From Flavobacteriales bacterium (GTDB taxonomy: Bacteria; Bacteroidota; Bacteroidia; Flavobacteriales_D; Crocinitomicaceae), in NCBI GenBank assembly GCA_947462695.1, contig CANHQC010000147.1, positions 1-5,661 on the forward strand: a stretch of DNA of 5,661 nucleotides. The letters run 5' to 3'. Shown here in pieces: positions 1-5,661 of the stretch. The notes under the pieces were generated by a model. That model had not been told where the DNA came from. It saw nothing but the letters and a program-made list of their open reading frames with translations, and searched no databases. A program made the translations under genes and the position numbers. Position 1 is the stretch's first letter. Each line of letters opens with the position of its first letter.

Positions 1-1386
1 CATGAGAATTCCTAATGCAATAACGAATACAGCGATCGAAACGAAAATCGTTGCAGCACCTAACTTTTCTACATATGCAGCAACGAATCCACCAATGATA
101 TTTGCAGCGAATGATGACAACATCCAAACCCCCATAAGCATTGATGCGAGTTTAACAGGAGCTAATTTGGTTACAACTGACAATCCCACTGGAGACAAAC
201 ATAATTCACCAACCGTGTGAAAGAAATACGTCATTACCAACCATATGAGGGCCGCTTTTTTCAATACCTCTTCTTTACCTCCAACAACATTTGTCTGAAC
301 GCCGTATGTAGCCATCAACATAAACAAGAAGCCAATACCTAAAAGGATCATTCCCAGAGACATTTTTACCGGTGTCGATAATCGTTTTCCATATTTCGAA
401 GTCCAGAACCACGCAAAGAGTGGACCTAATGCGACAATGAACAATGGATTGACTGACTGGAAATAGGTAGTTGGAATTTCCCAACCGAAGAAGTTGCGAT
501 CGATGTATTTATCCGTGTAAATGGTCATGGAAGAACCGGCTTGTTCGAAGCCTGCCCAGAAGAAAATGACAAAGAAAGTGAGAATGAAAATAACTGTCAT
601 TCGTTGTTTCTCCTCACGCGAGAAACCTTTATTCTCAGTAGATAAGTTTTTAACTTCATCTGCCATCTCAGAAACTTCAACAGTTTCAGATTTTGCAGGA
701 GCAGTACCAATTTCTAATAAGTACTTACTTGCCAATAAATTGAAAACTACCTGACCAAGTGCCATTCCGATAGCAGCAGCCAAGAATCCGTATTTAAATC
801 CGTAAGAAACTATTGCGCCAGTTGCATCTTTCACAGCGAACCATTCCTCAGCAAGCGTACCTGCAATTAGTGGTGCCAAGAAAGCGCCTAAATTGATTCC
901 CATGTAAAATATGGAGAATGCTGAATCGCGACGGTCATCACCTTCACGGTACATTTGACCAACCATTGTGGAAATATTTGGTTTGAACATCCCATTTCCA
1001 AGAATCAACAATACCAATCCAATTCCTAATCCAAGGTGAGACGGCATTGCGAATAACACCATTTGTCCAAGGAACATGGTAATCCCACCTATTGTAATTG
1101 CCTTACGCTGACCAATGTAACGGTCGGCGATCCATCCTCCAATTATCGGGGTGAAATACACAAAACCAGTAAAGAAACCGTAAATTAAAGAAGCTTTATC
1201 TTCAGCTATTTCAAGACCATTTTGCGACCATAGTTTGATCATGTACAGGGTCAATAACCCACGCATTCCATAATAACTGAAGCGCTCCCACATTTCAGTA
1301 AAAAACAAAAGATACAAGCCTTTTGGATGACCAAAAATCTGACCCTGAGCCTCAATTCGTTCGATTAAATCATTATTATTCGCCAT
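1..1386 (-). CDS. Proton-coupled oligopeptide transporter (POT/PTR family MFS), C-terminus cut by window edge
   Basis: Inner-membrane symporter expected to import di- and tripeptides with protons. The frame is open from an ATG at 1386 down to base 1, giving 462 residues without a stop; family members are usually about 450-550 residues, so only the tail is missing. Visible POT signatures are the proton-coupling motif EMWERFSYYG (residues 31-40, E31, E34, R35), MFS motif A GGWIADRYIGQRK (83-95), GNGMFKPNIST (130-140, K135), FYMGINLGAF (160-169), FWAGFEQAGSS (276-286), FQSVNP (309-314) and GELCLSPVGLS (393-403, E394). About 12 hydrophobic segments can be counted. The link between TM6 and TM7 (about 223-262) is hydrophilic and lacks the extra helix pair of many bacterial POTs. 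The ATG is chosen because it sits about 30 residues before the ExxER helix; no Shine-Dalgarno precedes it. It is divergent from the TatD gene. Family assignment is secure; exact substrate is not known. Confidence 0.95.
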   Translation of the reverse strand, partial: MANNNDLIERIEAQGQIFGHPKGLYLLFFTEMWERFSYYGMRGLLTLYMIKLWSQNGLEIAEDKASLIYGFFTGFVYFTPIIGGWIADRYIGQRKAITIGGITMFLGQMVLFAMPSHLGLGIGLVLLILGNGMFKPNISTMVGQMYREGDDRRDSAFSIFYMGINLGAFLAPLIAGTLAEEWFAVKDATGAIVSYGFKYGFLAAAIGMALGQVVFNLLASKYLLEIGTAPAKSETVEVSEMADEVKNLSTENKGFSREEKQRMTVIFILTFFVIFFWAGFEQAGSSMTIYTDKYIDRNFFGWEIPTTYFQSVNPLFIVALGPLFAWFWTSKYGKRLSTPVKMSLGMILLGIGFLFMLMATYGVQTNVVGGKEEVLKKAALIWLVMTYFFHTVGELCLSPVGLSVVTKLAPVKLASMLMGVWMLSSFAANIIGGFVAAYVEKLGAATIFVSIAVFVIALGILM

Positions 1387-1451
1387 GTAATATATAGTTT
1401 AGGTTGTGAAAATAGAAATTTATTTTAAATATTGTCCTTTTTCATTCGCTG
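1387..1451. promoter_or_regulatory. Divergent intergenic region, probable promoters for both flanking genes
   Basis: This 65-bp, very AT-rich gap separates the start codons of the divergent transporter and TatD genes, so promoters for both units probably lie here or run into the neighbouring coding sequence. On the plus strand, TTTA at 1398-1401 and TATTTTAA at 1421-1428 are 19 bp apart and loosely resemble the Bacteroidota -33 (TTTG) and -7 (TAnnTTTG) elements. On the minus strand, TATTTTCA (1414 down to 1407) is a partial -7 match with no convincing -33 partner. No operator-like palindrome or riboswitch fits in the space. The role follows from gene orientation; the boxes are weak matches in AT-rich DNA. 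Confidence 0.4.
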
Positions 1452-2087
1452 ATGAAATACGACATCCATACCCATAATATAAAGGCAGGGAAGAATTCCA
1501 TTTTGGCGAATTCAACTATGTTTGATGATTGTCAGCCATTTTCTATTGGCGTCCATCCTTGGGAGTTGAATGAAGTCCAAACAGACCAAATTGATATTTT
1601 CTCTCACGTAAACGATGACTTTTGCTTGGCGATTGGTGAAATTGGATTGGATCGGATCAAAGGTCCCAGTTTAACCCTGCAAACCGATCGTTTTTGTCAA
1701 CAAATTGCATTATCCGAGGAGCATAAGCTACCCGTTATCATCCACTGCGTGCGTGCGTTCGAAGAGTTGATTCAGTTAAAACGAATGCTTAAACCTGCTC
1801 AGCCTTGGATTGTGCACGGATTTGAGAAAACAGCCTACCTCAATAAATTGCTTGAAAATGGCTTTTATATCAGTGTTGGTCATCGTGTCTTAACCAATGA
1901 AAAACTTCAAGGTATTCTCCATAAAATTCCGTTGGAACGGTTATTTTTGGAAACCGATGAATCGAGCATCACCATTGAAGTTATTTACGATCATGTTGCT
2001 CAACTCATCCATCTACCTGTAAATCAACTGGAAAAACAGATTGAAACAAACATTAAACGTGTATTTCCAAAATGGAAAATTGGCTAG
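1452..2087 (+). CDS. Compact TatD-family metal-dependent hydrolase
   Basis: Predicted cytoplasmic TIM-barrel metallohydrolase of the TatD family, whose characterised members are divalent-metal DNases (3'-5' exonuclease activity in E. coli TatD). The expected metal-site motifs appear in order: DIHTH (H6, H8), GVHPWE (33-38), AIGEIGLD (60-67, E63), PVIIHCVRA (94-102, H98), IVHGFE (120-125, H122) and LFLETDES (164-171, D169). The C-terminal TNIKRVFPK resembles the family's usual N-x-x-R-x-F ending. At 211 residues it is shorter than the roughly 260 of E. coli TatD; much of the difference is between the first strand and GVHP, as in short TatD-like proteins of Bacteroidota. The ATG at 1452 directly precedes the first barrel strand; no Shine-Dalgarno is visible. 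Its 3' end overlaps tcdA by 16 bp. Whether it cuts DNA or another substrate cannot be read from sequence. Confidence 0.93.
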   Translation: MKYDIHTHNIKAGKNSILANSTMFDDCQPFSIGVHPWELNEVQTDQIDIFSHVNDDFCLAIGEIGLDRIKGPSLTLQTDRFCQQIALSEEHKLPVIIHCVRAFEELIQLKRMLKPAQPWIVHGFEKTAYLNKLLENGFYISVGHRVLTNEKLQGILHKIPLERLFLETDESSITIEVIYDHVAQLIHLPVNQLEKQIETNIKRVFPKWKIG

Positions 2088-2833
2088 AACGTACTGAATT
2101 ACTGCTTAATCAAGAGCAAATGAATCGGCTCAAACATGCACATGTTATGGTTGTTGGACTTGGCGGAATTGGATCGTATGCAGCAGAGTTTATTGCTCGT
2201 TCCGGGGTAGGACAATTAACAATTATCGACGGGGATGTATTTGATCCAACCAACAAAAACAGGCAGCTCACAGCACTTACTTCAACGATTGGAAAAAATA
2301 AAGCTGTTGTATTGGCAGAACGGTTGAAGGATATCAATCCAGCCGTAACTGTTAATGTCATAGAAGAATTCGTTCTTCCAGCGCGTGTTTGGGAGCTTCT
2401 CGACACTTATAAACCTGATTATGTGATGGATTGCATCGATTCTGTCACACCTAAATTGGAATGGTTGATTGCCTGCAGACGAAAAAAAATCAAAATCATC
2501 ACGCATTTAGGAGCAGGTGGAAAAATTGATCCTAGTCGGGTTGAGGTGACTTTTTTGGATAAAACATACAACTGCAAACTGGCCAGTCACATGAAGAAAC
2601 GGCTGCGACGAGTAGGATTAGATTACCGAAAAATACGAGCGGTTTTTTCATCGGAATTGCAACAGAAATCGTCGCTAAAGATGACTAACGGACTGAATTT
2701 CAAGCGATCCTTTTACGGGACAATCAGTTACATGCCTGCATTATTTGGATTAATGGGTGCTGCCGAGGTCATACGATACCTTACACACAATAAAAGGGAT
2801 TTAGTCGAAAACGAACCTGCAAATAAAGCGTAA
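2072..2833 (+). CDS. tcdA: tRNA threonylcarbamoyladenosine dehydratase (TcdA/CsdL, ThiF/E1-like)
   Basis: ATP-dependent enzyme of the ThiF/E1-like superfamily that dehydrates t6A at position 37 of ANN-decoding tRNAs to cyclic ct6A; it acts in the cytoplasm. The 253-residue protein (E. coli TcdA is 268) has the nucleotide-binding loop GLGGIG (29-34), the acidic strand end IIDGD (51-55), the arginine-containing NKNRQ (61-65), GKNKA (74-78), DCIDSV (120-125, D123), the family signature GAGGKIDPS (147-155), a basic stretch KKRLRRVGLDYRK (175-187) that could contact tRNA, and FSSE (192-195), matching FSTE of the E. coli protein. The start ATG lies inside the end of the TatD gene, 13 bp before that gene's stop codon, in another frame, with no Shine-Dalgarno, so translational coupling is likely. 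In other bacteria tcdA works with the CsdA/CsdE sulfur system; those genes are not in this window. Confidence 0.95.
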   Translation: MENWLERTELLLNQEQMNRLKHAHVMVVGLGGIGSYAAEFIARSGVGQLTIIDGDVFDPTNKNRQLTALTSTIGKNKAVVLAERLKDINPAVTVNVIEEFVLPARVWELLDTYKPDYVMDCIDSVTPKLEWLIACRRKKIKIITHLGAGGKIDPSRVEVTFLDKTYNCKLASHMKKRLRRVGLDYRKIRAVFSSELQQKSSLKMTNGLNFKRSFYGTISYMPALFGLMGAAEVIRYLTHNKRDLVENEPANKA

Positions 2834-2855
2834 CTTTACACGTAAACTGTTTAAA

Positions 2856-2918
2856 ATGTCGACTTACATTAAAGTCTTACTTTATTTCTTTTCAATTGGG
2901 ATACTCGGTGTATCGTGT
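2856..2918 (+). other. Lipoprotein signal peptide of the M1 aminopeptidase
   Basis: Residues 1-21 hold a short N-region with one lysine (K6), a hydrophobic core from about V7 to V19, and a lipobox-like LGVSC ending at C21. Glycine at -3 is less usual than leucine but is allowed in the broader lipoprotein pattern. No acidic surface-export signal follows the cysteine (the next residues are NVLPDAKK), so a periplasm-facing lipoprotein is more likely than a surface-exposed one. Known soluble LTA4 hydrolases are cytosolic, so this leader changes the expected location. Confidence 0.75.
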
Positions 2919-4814
2919 AATGTATTGCCTGATGCGAAAAAAGTAAGTCCGACAGAACAATTGGCTGATTCCACATTCGACAATCACAGTTACGCCAATA
3001 TTCATGAAGTATATACGAAGCACGTTCACCTTGATTTGGATGTGAATTTTGAGAATAAAACGATTTATGGGGTTGCCCGGCATGAAATTGTCAATCGTGG
3101 AACCGATACCGCCATTTTTGATATCAAGCATCTAGAAATTCAGAAGGTTACACTTGGACGTGGGAACGAAAAAGAAACCAGTTATATGATCGGTAAATGG
3201 GATAAAGATTCCATTTTAGGTCAACCGCTCTTAATAAGCATTAAACCTGGAACAAAGTACATTAATATCTACTACGAAACGACTGAAAAGACTGAAGCCA
3301 TTGATTGGTTGGCCCCAAACCTGACAGAAGGAAAAGACCTGCCGTTTATGTATACACAGGGACAGGCGATTTTGACGCGAACGTGGATTCCCATTCAAGA
3401 TTCTCCAACGAATCGCTTGACCTATTCGGCTGATGTTCATGTCCCAGAAGAAATGATGGCAATCATGAGCGCCTCAAATCCAACTAAAAAAGCGGTTGAT
3501 GGTAAGTACCATTTCGAAATGAAGCAACCTATTCCATGTTACCTGATTGCACTTGCTTCTGGGAATATCGAATACCGTTCTCTTGGCAATAATTGTGGTG
3601 TTTATGCAGAACCAAAAGTCCTTGGAAAAGCGGCAAATGAATTAGTGGATTTACCTCGTATGATGCGGGCAGCTGAAGGATTGTACGGACCTTATAAATG
3701 GGATCAGTATGATGTATTGGTGCTCCCCTATTCTTTTCCTTTTGGAGGGATGGAAAACCCAAGATTAACCTTTCTAAGTCCGACCGTTATTGCTGGAGAC
3801 CGCAGCTTAGTTTCTGTAGTTGCTCACGAATTGGCGCATTCGTGGTCAGGTAATTTGGTTACGAATGCATCTTGGGAAGATTTCTGGTTGAATGAAGGAT
3901 TTACGGTTTATTTTGAGAACCGTATAATGGAAGAGTTATTCGGTAAAGATGTGGCGGATATTTTGGCTTTGATTGAATTTGCAGAATTGCAGGATGAGTT
4001 AAAAACGATTGCCAAAAGTAAGTACCCACAAGATGCTCAGTTGAAGTTAGAATTAAGGGGACGGAATCCGGATGACGGGATGACGGATATCGCATATGTG
4101 AAAGGTGCGTTTTTCCTTAAAACACTGGAAGAAAAAGTTGGAAGAGAGAAATTTGATGTCTTTCTTAGTTCATACTTCACGAACCATGCCTTTAAAACCA
4201 TTACAACTTCCCAGTTTGAAGATTACTTGAATGGTCATTTATTTGACTTGCACGACTTAACGTTTAATACAAAAGAATGGATTTACGGAAAAGGACTTCC
4301 TTCTAATTGCCTGAAAATCTACTCGCCGCGTCTTGAAAACATGAAACAACTCGCCAAACGATTTTCGAGAGGTGAAAAAATCTTTGCCAAGAAGGTCATT
4401 TGGAAGAAGATCAAAGGACGAAAGCGCAGAAAAAAGGAAATACTTCAATTGAAACGAACAGATCACATTACGCAAGAATGGCAGACGTTTATTCGTTCGT
4501 TGCCTTCGACAGTAAACGCTGAACAACTTGCAGAAATTGACCAGTACCTTAACTTTTCAAACTGGGGGAATGCCGAAGTACAATATGAATGGTTTATTCG
4601 AACTATCCAAGCAAACTACGAAACTGTAAAGCCTTCAATCGCTCGTTTTCTCACGCGAATTGGAAGACGGAAGTATGTGCTACCGATTTATGAGGAATTA
4701 GCGAAAACTACCGAAAACAAGCAATGGGCATCGGAATTATTTCAATCGATTAAAGCTGAATATCATCCGATTACTCGTATGAGTATCGAAGAAGTCTTGT
4801 CTGCTAACAACTAG
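2856..4814 (+). CDS. M1 family zinc aminopeptidase, leukotriene A4 hydrolase-like, predicted lipoprotein
   Basis: Predicted envelope zinc aminopeptidase, 652 residues, of the LTA4 hydrolase branch of family M1. Domains in order: lipoprotein signal (1-21), N-terminal beta domain with the QGQA substrate-site motif (168-171), catalytic domain with GGMEN (297-301, E300) and HELAH-x18-E (zinc ligands H324, H328, E347; general base E325), the probable transition-state tyrosine Y414 in AYVKG, and a C-terminal helical domain. In that domain R604 and K606 in IGRRKYVLP correspond to human Arg563 and Lys565, which bind the peptide carboxylate, and the ending YHPITRM resembles the human C-terminus. A lysine/arginine-rich stretch (512-534) lies in the interdomain region. 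The start is 22 bp after tcdA, without a Shine-Dalgarno, and gives a complete signal peptide, so co-transcription with tatD-tcdA is likely. Peptidase activity is well supported; LTA4 hydrolysis is not implied. Spacings to human LTA4H are from memory. Confidence 0.95.
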   Translation: MSTYIKVLLYFFSIGILGVSCNVLPDAKKVSPTEQLADSTFDNHSYANIHEVYTKHVHLDLDVNFENKTIYGVARHEIVNRGTDTAIFDIKHLEIQKVTLGRGNEKETSYMIGKWDKDSILGQPLLISIKPGTKYINIYYETTEKTEAIDWLAPNLTEGKDLPFMYTQGQAILTRTWIPIQDSPTNRLTYSADVHVPEEMMAIMSASNPTKKAVDGKYHFEMKQPIPCYLIALASGNIEYRSLGNNCGVYAEPKVLGKAANELVDLPRMMRAAEGLYGPYKWDQYDVLVLPYSFPFGGMENPRLTFLSPTVIAGDRSLVSVVAHELAHSWSGNLVTNASWEDFWLNEGFTVYFENRIMEELFGKDVADILALIEFAELQDELKTIAKSKYPQDAQLKLELRGRNPDDGMTDIAYVKGAFFLKTLEEKVGREKFDVFLSSYFTNHAFKTITTSQFEDYLNGHLFDLHDLTFNTKEWIYGKGLPSNCLKIYSPRLENMKQLAKRFSRGEKIFAKKVIWKKIKGRKRRKKEILQLKRTDHITQEWQTFIRSLPSTVNAEQLAEIDQYLNFSNWGNAEVQYEWFIRTIQANYETVKPSIARFLTRIGRRKYVLPIYEELAKTTENKQWASELFQSIKAEYHPITRMSIEEVLSANN

Positions 4815-4824
4815 ATGGAATCTA
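4812..4824. repeat. Small inverted repeat spanning both convergent stop codons
   Basis: TAGAT (4812-4816) and ATCTA (4820-4824) are perfect inverted arms around a GGA spacer. The left arm begins with the TAG stop of the aminopeptidase gene and the right arm ends with the stop of valS read on the minus strand. A second pair, GAAGT (4791-4795) and ACTTC (4824-4828), lies around it. The stems are short and AT-rich and have no T-tract, so this is not a convincing intrinsic terminator, and chance is a sufficient explanation. Confidence 0.3.
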
Positions 4825-5661
4825 CTTCAATGACGCTAATTTATCCTCAAGCAATGCTATTTTACCTAGCGCATCTTGTTCTTTTTTCCGTTCGATAGAC
4901 ACCACTTGTTCCGGCGCACTGTTCACGAATTTCTCGTTTTGCAACTTCTTCTGAACACTTTGTAAAAAGCCCTTTGTATACGTCAATTCTTCTTGCACTT
5001 TCAACCGTTCAGCTTCCACGTCAATTGCTTCACCAAAAGGTATAAAGTACTCGTTTCCACCTACAATAAATGAATTGGAATTGGCAATTTTATCAGAGCT
5101 ATAGGCCAATTGCGTAAGATTACCCAATTTGATGATTACCGCATCAAATGAATCATCGAATTCATTGTTCTTTTTTACGAATAAATCCAACTTCACTTTG
5201 TTCGCAATTGACTGTTGCTTCCGAATGGTTCGAATTTCCGTAATCACTTGCTCGCAGTATTCAAATCCGGTGAGAACGCCGGTATTGAGTTCTTCCACTT
5301 TCGGCCAAGCAGAAATGATGATATCTTCTTCGTCTTTTCGATTGCGCAACTGATGCCACAATTCCTCGGCAATAAACGGAGTAAAAGGATGCACAATCTG
5401 TAGCAATTTCTCAAAGAAGTTGATTGTTGCCTCCAACGTATGCTTATCAATTGGCTGCTCATACCCTGGCTTTACCATTTCGAGGTACCACGAACAGAAA
5501 TCGTCCCAGATCAACTTGTACGTCAACATTAACGCCTCTGAAATTCGAAACTTATCAAATAGGTCATTGATTTCAGCTAATTGTTTATTGAACTTCGCGT
5601 TGAACCACTCAATTGCCTTTGTAGATGACTTAGGTTGTTCTGTATCAATCACTTCCCACGA
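4822..5661 (-). CDS. valS: Valyl-tRNA synthetase, C-terminal part (N-terminus outside window)
   Basis: Cytoplasmic class Ia synthetase that charges tRNA-Val. The frame is open from the right edge to a TAG at 4822-4824, giving the last 279 residues of a protein normally near 870-950. The fragment starts inside the helical anticodon-binding domain: WDDFCSWYLEMVKP (52-65 of the fragment) and HPFTPFIAEELWHQL (91-105) are hallmark ValS segments, followed by the RTIRKQQSI region (144-152). The last 65 residues or so form the ValS-type coiled-coil arm that contacts the tRNA, including NEKFVNSAPEQVV (242-254). The GTG at 5652 is an internal valine, not a start, because the frame continues upstream as S-W-E. 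HIGH and KMSKS motifs and the editing domain lie beyond the window. The gene converges with the aminopeptidase gene, with 7 bp between stops. Confidence 0.96.
   Translation of the reverse strand, partial: SWEVIDTEQPKSSTKAIEWFNAKFNKQLAEINDLFDKFRISEALMLTYKLIWDDFCSWYLEMVKPGYEQPIDKHTLEATINFFEKLLQIVHPFTPFIAEELWHQLRNRKDEEDIIISAWPKVEELNTGVLTGFEYCEQVITEIRTIRKQQSIANKVKLDLFVKKNNEFDDSFDAVIIKLGNLTQLAYSSDKIANSNSFIVGGNEYFIPFGEAIDVEAERLKVQEELTYTKGFLQSVQKKLQNEKFVNSAPEQVVSIERKKEQDALGKIALLEDKLASLK

Noticed and set aside
2..754. Plus-strand open frames of about 70-77 codons at 2-220 and 521-754, and a minus-strand frame at 275-484
   Set aside because: All lie inside the peptide transporter gene, which has a full set of POT motifs in its own frame; the overlapping translations show no recognisable domain.
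2110..2506. Minus-strand open frames of 98 and 74 codons opposite tcdA
   Set aside because: They are antisense to a well-supported enzyme gene and have no domain-like pattern or start context.
2835..2846. Short inverted repeat TTTAC-AC-GTAAA in the gap between tcdA and the aminopeptidase gene, with AAAC-T-GTTT overlapping it
   Set aside because: The arms are only 4-5 bp and AT-rich, with no T-tract and no second copy in the window; chance is sufficient, and a terminator or operator cannot be claimed.
4257..4526. Minus-strand open frame of 89 codons opposite the C-terminal part of the aminopeptidase
   Set aside because: It is a shadow of the lysine/arginine-rich coding region, which reads as a phenylalanine/leucine-rich peptide on the other strand; it is not a plausible membrane microprotein gene without start signals.
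5129..5462. Open frames on both strands inside the valS region (5129-5353, 5215-5403 plus; 5244-5462 minus)
   Set aside because: They overlap the conserved anticodon-binding domain of ValS in other frames and show no independent features.
5650..5652. GTG that could be read as a start codon for a separate 276-residue protein
   Set aside because: The frame stays open to the window edge and the sequence is the interior of valyl-tRNA synthetase, so this is an internal valine.
1..5661. Search for a defence system, mobile element, CRISPR array, tRNA or toxin-antitoxin pair
   Set aside because: The coding space is filled by five recognisable housekeeping-type genes; no tandem repeats, transposase motifs, cloverleaf-like sequence or small gene pairs were seen.

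Overview
This window looks like ordinary chromosomal sequence from a Bacteroidota bacterium, most likely of the Flavobacteriales type. The evidence is AT-rich DNA, four visible gene starts with no Shine-Dalgarno sequence, protein variants that resemble flavobacterial ones (a short TatD-like hydrolase, a POT transporter with no helix pair between TM6 and TM7, a lipoprotein M1 peptidase), and a ValS C-terminus of flavobacterial style. The lineage is inferred from remembered family features, not from a search.

Layout: positions 1-1386 (minus strand) carry almost all of a proton-coupled peptide transporter of the POT/PTR family, cut at its C-terminus by the window edge. A 65-bp AT-rich gap (1387-1451) separates it from a divergent plus-strand cluster of three genes: a compact TatD-family metal-dependent hydrolase (1452-2087), the tRNA threonylcarbamoyladenosine dehydratase TcdA (2072-2833, overlapping the TatD gene by 16 bp), and an M1 metallopeptidase of the leukotriene A4 hydrolase type with a lipoprotein signal (2856-4814, starting 22 bp after tcdA). 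The cluster converges with the C-terminal 279 residues of valyl-tRNA synthetase on the minus strand (4822-5661, N-terminus outside the window). Only 7 bp separate the two stop codons.

How the genes relate: the three plus-strand genes are spaced like one transcription unit. TcdA acts on the t6A base of tRNAs and ValS charges tRNA-Val, but the two are in opposite orientation and nothing here shows a shared pathway. The aminopeptidase and the peptide transporter could both serve peptide use: the lipoprotein enzyme would trim peptides in the envelope and the POT protein would import di- and tripeptides. That link is inference from family roles.

No RNA gene, mobile element, CRISPR array, phage gene or defence cassette is visible. 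I do not see a new multi-gene system. The most interesting points are structural details of the proteins and the very tight gene junctions.
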